Assembly: GCF_030123365.1 (NCBI RefSeq) | Contig: NZ_CP126107.1 | Coordinates: 1,783,501 to 1,847,500, forward strand | Source of the DNA: Neobacillus sp. SuZ13 | GTDB lineage: Bacteria; Bacillota; Bacilli; Bacillales; Cytobacillaceae | Direction of reading: 5' to 3' | Length of the DNA stretch: 64,000 nucleotides | Shown here: one piece after another, positions 42,725 to 50,916 of the stretch | Layout: each line of letters starts with the position of its first letter | How positions within the stretch are numbered: the first letter of the stretch is position 1 | Program-made: the position numbers and the translations under genes | Notes under the pieces: model-generated | Database searches by the model: none | What the model saw: the letters and a program-made list of their open reading frames with translations, nothing else | Told to the model about the DNA's origin: nothing

Positions 42725-42753
42725 CACCGAATGAAGAGAACCGACATAAGATG
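42725..42753 (+). promoter_or_regulatory. Probable sigma-K promoter for dpaA-dpaB
   Basis: CACC at 42725-42728, a 16-base gap and CATAAGATG at 42745-42753 resemble the mother-cell sigma-K pattern (AC, then CATAnnnTA). It lies between the ymxH terminator and dpaA. B. subtilis spoVF (dpaAB) is known to be sigma-K dependent. Confidence 0.5.
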
Positions 42754-42817
42754 GTGAAGTGATATAAAGAAAAGGATTCTTAGAAGGATTTTTAAAAAAA
42801 AGAAGGTGAATGTTTTC

Positions 42818-43720
42818 ATGCTGACAGGGATGCAGATTGCCGTGATTGGCGGGGATGCCAGACAGCTGGAAATCATCCGCAAGTTAACCGAATTAGATGC
42901 GAGATTATCGCTTATTGGTTTTGAACAACTTGACCATGCCTTTACTGGTGCCGTCAAGGAAAAGTTGGATGAAGTCGATTTTTCAAATATGGATACCCTT
43001 ATCCTGCCAGTTCCCGGTACAAATTTAGAAGGTCAGGTAGAAACAATCTTTTCAAATGAAAAGGTTATTTTGACAGGAGATTTGCTTGCAAAGACACCTG
43101 AGCATTGTACGATTTATTCCGGAATTAGCAATTCCTATTTAAATGGAATTACTAAGGAAGCTAAACGAACTCTTATTCAATTATTTGAAAGGGATGATGT
43201 GGCCATCTACAATTCAATTCCGACGGTTGAAGGGACTATTATGATGGCGATTCAACATACTGATTTTACAATACATGGGTCGAATATTACGGTTCTAGGC
43301 TTAGGGAGAGTGGGTATGAGTGTGGCAAGAACTTTTGCGGCACTAGGAGCAAAAGTTAAGGTAGGAGCAAGGAAAAGTGAGCATTTAGCAAGGATTACTG
43401 AGATGGGATTAACACCATTCCATTTAAATAATCTAGTTAATGAAGTGAAAGACACCGATATTTTAATAAATACAGCACCACATTTGATCGTAACAGCGAT
43501 GGTTATTTCAAAAATGCCTTCACATACGCTCATTATTGACTTGGCATCCAAACCAGGAGGTACTGATTTTCGTTATGCAGAAAAAAGAGGGATTAAAGCA
43601 TTGCTAGCACCGGGGCTGCCGGGAATTGTCGCTCCGAAAACGGCAGGTCAAATTTTAGCCAATGTTCTTGCCCAACTGCTTCAAGATGATTTAAGAAAGC
43701 GAAAGGGGAAAGTGAAATGA
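42818..43720 (+). CDS. dpaA: Dipicolinate synthase subunit A
   Basis: With DpaB, makes dipicolinic acid from dihydrodipicolinate in the mother cell late in sporulation; the product, with calcium, dries and stabilises the spore core. The 300-residue protein has an N-terminal region IAVIGGDARQLEIIRKL and a central NAD(P)-binding Rossmann motif VLGLGRVGMSVARTFAALGA near residue 155. The start is ATG at 42818, eight bases after AAGGTGA. dpaB overlaps its stop by four bases. Confidence 0.95.
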   Translation: MLTGMQIAVIGGDARQLEIIRKLTELDARLSLIGFEQLDHAFTGAVKEKLDEVDFSNMDTLILPVPGTNLEGQVETIFSNEKVILTGDLLAKTPEHCTIYSGISNSYLNGITKEAKRTLIQLFERDDVAIYNSIPTVEGTIMMAIQHTDFTIHGSNITVLGLGRVGMSVARTFAALGAKVKVGARKSEHLARITEMGLTPFHLNNLVNEVKDTDILINTAPHLIVTAMVISKMPSHTLIIDLASKPGGTDFRYAEKRGIKALLAPGLPGIVAPKTAGQILANVLAQLLQDDLRKRKGKVK

Positions 43721-44316
43721 GTTTAAAAGGTAAAAGAATTGGCTTTGGCTTAACCGGCTCGCATTGTACGTATGACGCTGTATTCCCAGAAATTGAAAAG
43801 TTAGTGCAAGCCGGTGCAGAGGTAATGCCAGTCGTGACTTTTACAGTTAAAAATACAGATACCCGCTTTGGAAAAGGGGAAGATTGGATCCAAAGAATTG
43901 AGGATTTAACAGGAAACAAAGTAATCGACTCCATCGTAAAAGCAGAGCCGCTTGGACCAAAAATTCCTTTAGATTGTATGGTAATTGCTCCATTAACAGG
44001 GGTTTCAATGAGTAAATTCGCTAATGCCATGAATGATAGCCCAGTGTTAATGGCAGCAAAAGCAACACTGCGTAATTTAAAGCCTGTGGTGCTGGGGATT
44101 TCTACAAATGATGCACTGGGTTTAAATGGGGTAAATTTAATGAGATTAATGGCTACCAAGAATATATACTTTATTCCGTATGGTCAGGATGACCCAATTA
44201 AAAAGCCCAATTCGATGGTTGCGAGAATGACCCTGCTTACAGAAACGGTAGAAGCAGCAATCGAAGGTAAACAAATTCAACCTGTATTAGTTGAAAGATA
44301 TAAAGATTCTGACTAA
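43717..44316 (+). CDS. dpaB: Dipicolinate synthase subunit B
   Basis: Flavoprotein-like (HFCD family) second subunit of dipicolinate synthase. The 199-residue protein has GFGLTGSHCTYDAVFPEIEK at the N-terminus, the flavin-site type segment PLTGVSMSKFANAM and VLGISTNDALGLNG. Its start overlaps the dpaA stop (ATGA), indicating tight coupling. The substrate comes from DapA, encoded three genes downstream. Confidence 0.95.
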   Translation: MSLKGKRIGFGLTGSHCTYDAVFPEIEKLVQAGAEVMPVVTFTVKNTDTRFGKGEDWIQRIEDLTGNKVIDSIVKAEPLGPKIPLDCMVIAPLTGVSMSKFANAMNDSPVLMAAKATLRNLKPVVLGISTNDALGLNGVNLMRLMATKNIYFIPYGQDDPIKKPNSMVARMTLLTETVEAAIEGKQIQPVLVERYKDSD

Positions 44317-44380
44317 TAATTCCCTCATTCATCAAAATAGGTTATTTCTTTAAAGGAATATGTTAAAATAAATTATTCAA

Positions 44381-44411
44381 TCATCAGTGGGAAAATTCAA
44401 CCCACTGATGA
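44381..44411 (+). promoter_or_regulatory. Stem-loop in the asd-dapG-dapA leader
   Basis: Perfect 11-bp inverted repeat (44381-44391 with 44401-44411) with a nine-base loop and no T tract. An extended -10 (TGT before TAAAAT at 44364-44369) lies just upstream, so the stem would be close to the RNA 5' end. It might stabilise the mRNA or be an operator. Confidence 0.45.
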
Positions 44412-44518
44412 GATAATAAAATAATTATTAAACAAAGCTGGATGTTATATATGGCAATTTCCTTTTAAAGTATGATAACCAGTAATGTACAACGATGAAT
44501 ATGGAAGGGGAACTAGTA

Positions 44519-45568
44519 ATGACACAACAAAATGGATTTCACGTTGCTGTTGTTGGAGCAACAGGAGCAGTAGGACAACAAATGATACAAACATTAATGA
44601 AAGAGAACTTCCCAATCAGAAAACTTACCCTATTATCTTCAGCTCGTTCAGCAGGGAAAAAAGTAGAAGTTAATGGACAGGAATATACGATTGAAGAAGC
44701 TAAGCCTGAGAGTTTTGAAGGCGTTGAGATAGCCCTTTTTAGTGCAGGAGGCAGTGTTTCTAAGGAGCTTGGTCCAGAAGCAGTTAAGCGTGGTGCGATC
44801 GTGGTGGACAACACTAGTGCGTTTAGAATGGATGAGAATACCCCTTTAGTTGTCCCTGAAGTGAACGAAGAGGACCTTCATCAACATAATGGAATTATTG
44901 CTAACCCCAATTGTTCCACTATTCAAATGGTTGTTGCCCTTGAGCCAATTCGTCAACAATTTGGTTTGAAAAAGGTGATCGTCTCCACTTATCAAGCTGT
45001 TTCTGGTTCAGGTGCTGCAGCTGTGGAGGAATTAATGCAGCAAACGCAGTCAATCTTAAACGGAGAAGCATATGAACCAAAGATTTTACCAGTGAAGTCA
45101 GATAAAAATCACTATCAAATTGCTTTTAACGCGATTCCACAAATTGATAAATTTCAAGATAACGGATATACATTTGAAGAGATGAAAATGATTAATGAAA
45201 CCAAAAAAATCATGCATTTACCAGAGTTACAGGTTTCGGCAACTTGCGTTCGGCTTCCTGTAGCAGTTGGTCATTCTGAATCAGTTTATTTTGAAATTGA
45301 AGCGGATGATGTTAGTGCGAATGACATTAAAGCATTGTTAAAGGATGCTCCAGGTGTTATTTTACAAGATGATCCAGAAAATCAACTATATCCAATGCCT
45401 GCAAATTGCGTTGGGAAAAATGATGTTTTTGTCGGTAGAATTAGAAAAGATATCGATGAATCTCGTGGTTTTCATATGTGGGTTGTCTCTGATAACTTGC
45501 TTAAAGGAGCAGCATGGAACTCTGTCCAAATCGCAGAAAGTTTAGTAAAATTAGGTATTGTAAAATAA
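44519..45568 (+). CDS. asd: Aspartate-semialdehyde dehydrogenase
   Basis: Reduces aspartyl phosphate to aspartate semialdehyde with NADPH, the branch point to lysine, diaminopimelate, dipicolinate, threonine and methionine. The 349-residue protein has [13 protein letters not shown] near residue 8 and the catalytic Cys132 in [10 protein letters not shown]. The ATG at 44519 follows GGAAGGGG by eight bases; the in-frame ATG at 44495 has no site. First gene of asd-dapG-dapA. Confidence 0.96.
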   Translation: MTQQNGFHVAVVGATGAVGQQMIQTLMKENFPIRKLTLLSSARSAGKKVEVNGQEYTIEEAKPESFEGVEIALFSAGGSVSKELGPEAVKRGAIVVDNTSAFRMDENTPLVVPEVNEEDLHQHNGIIANPNCSTIQMVVALEPIRQQFGLKKVIVSTYQAVSGSGAAAVEELMQQTQSILNGEAYEPKILPVKSDKNHYQIAFNAIPQIDKFQDNGYTFEEMKMINETKKIMHLPELQVSATCVRLPVAVGHSESVYFEIEADDVSANDIKALLKDAPGVILQDDPENQLYPMPANCVGKNDVFVGRIRKDIDESRGFHMWVVSDNLLKGAAWNSVQIAESLVKLGIVK

Positions 45569-45601
45569 AGTTACATCACAAAGGCAGGTTTTGGTGTCCC
45601 C

Positions 45602-46846
45602 ATGAAAATTATTGTTCAAAAATTTGGCGGTACATCTGTTAAAGATGAAGAAAGCAGAAAATATGCTCAAGGCCATATCGAAAAAGCCTTAGCTGATGGC
45701 TATAAAGTGGTAGTTGTTGTTTCCGCGATGGGAAGAAAAGGTGATCCTTATGCAACAGATTCATTACTTTCTTTAGTCGGTGGAAATTTAAGTAAAATAT
45801 CAAAACGCGAACATGATCTATTATTGTCATGTGGTGAAGTTATTTCCAGTGTAGTGTTTGTTAATATGTTACTAGAGAGCGGAATAAATGCTGTATCATT
45901 AACAGGTGCACAAGCAGGTTTCCGTACAAATAATGACCATACAAATGCAAAAATTATTGATATGCAATGTGATCGGTTGCTTAGTGAGTTAGAGAGTAAT
46001 GATGTTGTCGTGGTAGCAGGCTTTCAAGGAGCGGCAAAAAATGGTGATATGACAACCATTGGCCGGGGTGGAAGTGATACTTCAGCGGCTGCCTTAGGAG
46101 CTGCCCTAAACGCTGAATATATTGATATATTTACAGATGTGGAAGGAATTATGACAGCCGACCCGCGTATTGCTGAAAATGCACGACCGCTATCTGTTGT
46201 AACTTACACTGAAGTATGTAATATGGCTTATCAAGGGGCAAAGGTCATTCACCCTAGGGCAGTTGAAATCGCTATGCAGGCTAAAGTTCCAATCCGGATT
46301 CGCTCGACTTATTCTGATAATTTAGGAACATTAGTTACTTCCTTAAATAAAAATAATCGTGGCAGTGATATCAAGGAACGAGTTGTTACCGGAATCGCCC
46401 ATGTTTCAAATGTTACGCAAATTAAAGTCTTTGCAAAAAAGGATCAATATTACTTGCAGGCTGAAGTTTTTAAGGCAATGGCCAATGAAGGAATCAGTGT
46501 AGATTTTATCAATATTTCTCCTAATGGAGTGATCTATACAGTTACGGAAGAAATGACGGACCGTGCAATTACAGTTCTAAATGAATTAGGCCATGACCCC
46601 GTCGTTGAGCGTCATTGTGCGAAGGTTTCTGTAGTTGGTGCAGGAATTGCCGGTGTCCCTGGCGTTACCTCCCAAATCGTGACTGCCTTATCGGATTATG
46701 GGATTCGTATATTGCAATCTGCAGATAGTCATACTACGATTTGGGTACTTGTAAAGCAGGAGGACTTAGTAAAATCGGTTAATGCCCTTCACGACGCCTT
46801 TCAGTTAGAAGATGAATCAGTAGAATTTAATTATACTGATTTATAA
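45602..46846 (+). CDS. dapG: Aspartokinase I, monofunctional
   Basis: Phosphorylates aspartate; in B. subtilis this isozyme is feedback-inhibited by meso-diaminopimelate. The 414-residue protein has IIVQKFGGTSV at the start, FTDVEGIMTADPR near residue 180 and two ACT domains in the C-terminal third (from about 270 and 345). A clear ribosome site before 45602 is lacking: only GGCAGG is seen 17 bases upstream and GGTG is too close. That may lower its expression relative to asd. Confidence 0.95.
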   Translation: MKIIVQKFGGTSVKDEESRKYAQGHIEKALADGYKVVVVVSAMGRKGDPYATDSLLSLVGGNLSKISKREHDLLLSCGEVISSVVFVNMLLESGINAVSLTGAQAGFRTNNDHTNAKIIDMQCDRLLSELESNDVVVVAGFQGAAKNGDMTTIGRGGSDTSAAALGAALNAEYIDIFTDVEGIMTADPRIAENARPLSVVTYTEVCNMAYQGAKVIHPRAVEIAMQAKVPIRIRSTYSDNLGTLVTSLNKNNRGSDIKERVVTGIAHVSNVTQIKVFAKKDQYYLQAEVFKAMANEGISVDFINISPNGVIYTVTEEMTDRAITVLNELGHDPVVERHCAKVSVVGAGIAGVPGVTSQIVTALSDYGIRILQSADSHTTIWVLVKQEDLVKSVNALHDAFQLEDESVEFNYTDL

Positions 46847-46927
46847 AAGTTATCTTCAAATGAATAGTAAATCCCTTAGATGAATGTGGATTTAATTATG
46901 CTTGACGGTATTGAGAGGAGTAGAAAT

Positions 46928-47803
46928 ATGGTTCATTTCGGGCGAGTATCGACTGCAATGGTAACTCCCTTTGATAAAAAAGGTCATATTGACTTTGCTA
47001 AAACCACGCAATTAGTGAATTATTTAATTGAAAATGGAACAGATTCCCTTGTAATTGCAGGAACTACTGGTGAATCACCAACCTTAACAAAAGAAGAAAA
47101 ACTGGCATTATTTGATCATGTTGTTAAAGTTGTAAATAAACGCATTCCTGTAATAGCAGGAACAGGAAGCAATAATACCTACGCATCCATTGAATTGACA
47201 AAAAAAGCTGAGCAGCTGGGTGTCGATGCGATTATGATTGTTGCCCCTTATTATAATAAACCAAATCAAGAAGGCCTGTATCAGCATTTTAAGGCTGTTG
47301 CAGAAGCAACTGTCTTGCCGGTAATGGTTTACAACATACCTGGCCGTTCTGCAGTTAATATCCATCCTGAGACCATTATTCGACTTTCAAAGATAGCGAA
47401 TATTGTTGCGGTTAAGGAAGCAAGCGGTGATCTTAATGCTATGACACATATCGTTGCAAATACAGATGATGATTTTGTTTTATATAGTGGGGATGATAGT
47501 ATGACAATCCCTGTTCTTTCTATTGGCGGGGTAGGTGTAATTTCGGTTGCATCACACGTAATTGGGAATCAGCTGCAGGAAATGGTTAAAGCATTTTTTA
47601 ACGGTGAAAATGAAAAGGCTGCTAAAATGCACCAACAGCTTCTCCCAGTTATGCAAGGTTTATTTGCTGCTCCGAGTCCTGCTCCTGTAAAAACAGCGTT
47701 ACAGATATCAGGATTAGATGTCGGGTCAGTAAGGCTCCCACTCGTAGGGCTGACAGAAGAAGAACGTACAACATTAATTACTCTATTAAAACAATTAAAA
47801 TGA
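46928..47803 (+). CDS. dapA: 4-hydroxy-tetrahydrodipicolinate synthase
   Basis: Condenses pyruvate with aspartate semialdehyde. The product feeds lysine, peptidoglycan diaminopimelate and spore dipicolinate. The 291-residue protein has the TIM-barrel catalytic Lys163 (VAVKEASGD) forming the Schiff base, Tyr135 (MVYNIPGR) and the TTGESPTL loop near 46. The ATG at 46928 follows GAGGAG by seven bases; the ORF upstream to 46880 is not needed. A strong terminator closes the unit. Confidence 0.96.
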   Translation: MVHFGRVSTAMVTPFDKKGHIDFAKTTQLVNYLIENGTDSLVIAGTTGESPTLTKEEKLALFDHVVKVVNKRIPVIAGTGSNNTYASIELTKKAEQLGVDAIMIVAPYYNKPNQEGLYQHFKAVAEATVLPVMVYNIPGRSAVNIHPETIIRLSKIANIVAVKEASGDLNAMTHIVANTDDDFVLYSGDDSMTIPVLSIGGVGVISVASHVIGNQLQEMVKAFFNGENEKAAKMHQQLLPVMQGLFAAPSPAPVKTALQISGLDVGSVRLPLVGLTEEERTTLITLLKQLK

Positions 47804-47805
47804 AT

Positions 47806-47848
47806 TGAAAAAGCCAACCGAAAGAAAATAGTCGGTTGGCTTTTTTAT
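47806..47848 (+). terminator. Terminator after dapA
   Basis: AAAAGCCAACCGA arm (47809-47821) pairs with TCGGTTGGCTTTT (47832-47844), followed by more T. Confidence 0.88.
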
Positions 47849-47877
47849 TTCAGTAAACCTCCATTATTACTTTTTTG

Positions 47878-47907
47878 TTGGAAAGGTTTTCAAAAATCAA
47901 GTATAAT
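47878..47907 (+). promoter_or_regulatory. Probable sigma-A promoter for rnjB
   Basis: TTGGAA at 47878-47883, 18-base spacer, TATAAT at 47902-47907. Confidence 0.55.
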
Positions 47908-47930
47908 AATCATAACTGATTTGGATCGGA

Positions 47931-47978
47931 AATAAGAAAAGCGGATGCACCCAAAAGAGCGGAGCTACAGCTAGACAT
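47931..47978 (-). repeat. Short relative or remnant of family B repeat
   Basis: On the minus strand, 48 bp starting TGTCTAGCTGTAGCTCCGC and ending GCATCCGCTTTTC, resembling the two ends of the B-type elements at 34959-35112 and 24783-24907 with the middle lost. It lies in the rnjB leader. Confidence 0.5.
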
Positions 47979-48030
47979 TTTTCGGAGTTCAATAAAACAA
48001 ATTTAGCTACAACATAGGAGGATTTACAAA

Positions 48031-49698
48031 TTGATAAACAAAATTAATAACTCCATTAAGGTAATCACACTTGGTGGTGTAGGAGAAATCGGTAAAAATA
48101 TGTATCTGGTTGAAGTGGACAAGGACATATTTATTATTGATGCCGGCTTAATGTTCCCCGAGGAAGAAATGCTAGGCATAGATATTGTGATTCCTGATAT
48201 TACATATTTAAAAGAAAATAAGGAACGGGTAAAGGCAATATTTTTAACACATGGTCATGAAGATCATATTGGGGCATTATCGTATGTTCTCCGTAATATT
48301 GATGTACCTGTTTATGGAACTAAGCTCACACTGGCTCTTGCAAGTGCAAAACTTAGAGAGCAAGATTATTTTAGTAAAACCAATTTTATTGAAGTTCAGT
48401 CTGATACGATTGTTAATTTAGATGCAGTAGATGTAAGCTTCTTTAAAACCAATCACAGTATTCCTGATTCTGTAGGGATTTGCATTCATACCACTGAAGG
48501 AATCATTGTCTATACAGGTGATTTTAAATTTGATCAAGCGGCAACAAAGCTTTATAAACCTGAAATAGGAAAGATGGCTGCTATCGGGGAACAAGGGGTC
48601 CTATGCTTATTGTCTGATAGTACAGAAGCTGAAAAGCCTGGCTATACAGCATCAGAAGCAATTGTTGAGCGCGAAATGTCCAATGCCTTTTATAATGCAC
48701 CTGGAAGGATTATTGCAGCATGCTTTGCCTCAGATATAAATAGAATTCAGCATATTTTTAACGCAGCCAAGGAAAACGGACGTAAAGTCACCGTGGTTGG
48801 AAAAAGCTTGGAGAGAATTTATCATATTGCCCTTGATTTGGGATATTTAGAAGTAGATGAGGATTTAATTATTCCTGTTAGTCAGATAAAAGAATATCAA
48901 GATCGGGAAATTGTCGTATTAATGACTGGAAGTCAAGGTGAACCAATCGAGGCTTTGCAAAAAATGGCAAAGCAAATGGATAAAGTGGTTAACATTCAAA
49001 AAGGAGATACCGTATTAATTGCCGCTTCCCCATTAAGAGGTAGTGAAGTATTTTTATTTAAAACTATCGATATGCTCTTTAGAGCTGGTGCTAATGTTAT
49101 ATCGGGTAAAAGGACCATCCATGTATCAAGTCATGGCAGTCAAGAAGAATTAAAATTTATGATTAACTTAATGAAACCAAAATATCTGGTTCCTGTACAT
49201 GGTGAATACCGGATGCTTAAGGCCCATCGGAAATTAGCTTTGGAATGTGGGCTAACTGATGAGCAAATTATTATCCCTGACCGTGGTGATATTCTTGAAT
49301 GGAAGGAAGGCAGGCTCGCCGTGGCAGGCAAGGTTCCTTCTGGGAATATTCTAATTGACGGCATTGGTGTTGGTGATGTTGGGAATATTGTGCTTCGTGA
49401 TCGAAGGCTCTTATCACAGGATGGAATCCTAATTGTTGTTGTGACATTAAAAAAACAAGACAAGAGTATAGCAGCTGGTCCTGAAATTATTTCTAGAGGA
49501 TTTGTTTATGTTCGCGAATCAGAAAAATTGATGGAGGAGTCAACAAAACTAGTTCGTGACATTGTAGAGAGAAATATTGCGAAGGACTCATTTGAGTGGT
49601 CAAGTTTAAAGCAAGAAATTAGAGAAGAATTAAACCGTAACCTATTTGAAAAAACAAAAAGAAGACCAATGATTCTTCCAATCATTATGGAAATCTAG
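48031..49698 (+). CDS. rnjB: Ribonuclease J2
   Basis: Metallo-beta-lactamase and beta-CASP nuclease partner of RNase J1 in mRNA decay. The 555-residue protein equals B. subtilis RnjB in length. It has the zinc motif HGHEDH at residues 74-79, VYTGDFKFD near 165, and the beta-CASP and C-terminal domains (SSHGSQEELKFMINLMKPKY; ISRGFVYVRESE). The start is TTG at 48031 after AGGAGG. The downstream tepA matches B. subtilis order. Confidence 0.95.
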   Translation: MINKINNSIKVITLGGVGEIGKNMYLVEVDKDIFIIDAGLMFPEEEMLGIDIVIPDITYLKENKERVKAIFLTHGHEDHIGALSYVLRNIDVPVYGTKLTLALASAKLREQDYFSKTNFIEVQSDTIVNLDAVDVSFFKTNHSIPDSVGICIHTTEGIIVYTGDFKFDQAATKLYKPEIGKMAAIGEQGVLCLLSDSTEAEKPGYTASEAIVEREMSNAFYNAPGRIIAACFASDINRIQHIFNAAKENGRKVTVVGKSLERIYHIALDLGYLEVDEDLIIPVSQIKEYQDREIVVLMTGSQGEPIEALQKMAKQMDKVVNIQKGDTVLIAASPLRGSEVFLFKTIDMLFRAGANVISGKRTIHVSSHGSQEELKFMINLMKPKYLVPVHGEYRMLKAHRKLALECGLTDEQIIIPDRGDILEWKEGRLAVAGKVPSGNILIDGIGVGDVGNIVLRDRRLLSQDGILIVVVTLKKQDKSIAAGPEIISRGFVYVRESEKLMEESTKLVRDIVERNIAKDSFEWSSLKQEIREELNRNLFEKTKRRPMILPIIMEI

Positions 49699-49702
49699 AA
49701 AG

Positions 49703-49729
49703 AAAGCACTGGAATGCCAGTGCTTTTTA
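49703..49729 (+). terminator. Terminator after rnjB
   Basis: Stem AAAGCACTGG with CCAGTGCTTT (49703-49712 and 49717-49726), then T-rich sequence. Confidence 0.82.
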
Positions 49730-49795
49730 TTTTTGGCATGAAATTACCTTATAAGATAATACTAACCTATATCATGCTTGAAGGGAGTATTAAGG

Positions 49796-50551
49796 ATGAA
49801 TAACGATTTACAAAAGGATAAAACTGCAAGTCAAGAAGGCGGGGAACCCCAAAAAGAAGATAAACCTTCTTCTGCATTAATAGAAAAAATTCAGCAGTTA
49901 GGACAAACAAATGTCCCACAGCTTTCAACAGATTCTAAAATTCATTGTCTGACAATTATCGGTCAAATTGAAGGACATTTGGCACTGCCACCACAAAACA
50001 AAACAACAAAATATGAGCATATCATTCCTCAACTTGTAGCGATAGAACAAAACCCTAAAATAGAGGGCGTTCTCATCATATTAAATACGGTTGGAGGTGA
50101 TGTTGAGGCAGGTCTGGCAATATCCGAGATGCTTGCGACTCTTTCAAAGCCGACGGTTTCCATTGTATTAGGAGGTGGGCACTCCATCGGAGTTCCGATT
50201 GCTGTTTCCTGTGACTACTCCTTTATTGCGGAAACGGCAACAATGACAATTCACCCAATAAGGTTAACAGGTCTTGTGATTGGTGTGCCGCAAACCTTCG
50301 AATATATGGATAAAATGCAAGACCGGGTAATTAACTTTGTAACAAAGCATTCAAAAATTAGTGAAGAAACATTTAAAGATTTAATGTTTGCAAAAGGAAA
50401 TTTAACCAGGGACATTGGAACAAATGTAATTGGTGTTGATGCTGTTAAGACAGGTTTAATTGATGAAGTAGGAGGCCTCGGTCAGGCAATGAAAAAGTTA
50501 AATGAAATGATTGAACTCCATAAAGAAAAGGATAAAGGGCTGATCCAATGA
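49796..50551 (+). CDS. tepA: ClpP-like translocation-enhancing protease TepA
   Basis: ClpP-class serine protease homologue linked in B. subtilis to presecretory protein handling and spore outgrowth. The 251-residue protein has a charged N-terminal 45 residues, then the crotonase/ClpP fold with [13 protein letters not shown], the probable nucleophile Ser130 in [11 protein letters not shown] and His153 in TIHPIR. The ATG at 49796 follows AAGGGAG. ylzJ overlaps its stop by four bases. Confidence 0.92.
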   Translation: MNNDLQKDKTASQEGGEPQKEDKPSSALIEKIQQLGQTNVPQLSTDSKIHCLTIIGQIEGHLALPPQNKTTKYEHIIPQLVAIEQNPKIEGVLIILNTVGGDVEAGLAISEMLATLSKPTVSIVLGGGHSIGVPIAVSCDYSFIAETATMTIHPIRLTGLVIGVPQTFEYMDKMQDRVINFVTKHSKISEETFKDLMFAKGNLTRDIGTNVIGVDAVKTGLIDEVGGLGQAMKKLNEMIELHKEKDKGLIQ

Positions 50552-50787
50552 TACTTTACACAATGATGCCGCCCGAATTAATTTTCCCTAATGAGACAGA
50601 ATCACCCAGCAAACAACAAATGGTCAGCTATCAGGGCATACCCCTCTTAGTAGAGTTGATTGATGGTCAAAATGTTCAAGTCATTCGGAATCTAAGTACA
50701 GATCCTCAGCATTTCTTGGATAACCAAATATGCCCGGGAGCAAAAATTTCTTTCACAAACCTAGAAGGATTGTCCGCTATGTATTAG
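50548..50787 (+). CDS. ylzJ: YlzJ-like protein
   Basis: 79-residue protein of the YlzJ family, seen in Bacillaceae between tepA and spoIIIE. It begins [14 protein letters not shown] and has no membrane segment. Function unknown. Its start overlaps the tepA stop (ATGA), so it is translated with it. Confidence 0.88.
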   Translation: MILYTMMPPELIFPNETESPSKQQMVSYQGIPLLVELIDGQNVQVIRNLSTDPQHFLDNQICPGAKISFTNLEGLSAMY

Positions 50788-50819
50788 TAGATTATGGTAT
50801 AATCAAGTGAACACACAAG

Positions 50820-50850
50820 AGCAGCCAGCAAGGCTGCTTTCTTCCTTTTT
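50820..50850 (+). terminator. Terminator between ylzJ and spoIIIE
   Basis: 7-bp stem (50820-50826 with 50832-50838) followed by TTCTTCCTTTTT. An extended -10 (TGG before TATAAT at 50798-50803) lies only 17 bases before it. Confidence 0.65.
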
Positions 50851-50916
50851 ACCCTCTGATAAAGGGATGTTTTATAGTAAAGGAATGATATACCATAATA
50901 AACACAGGGTGATTAG

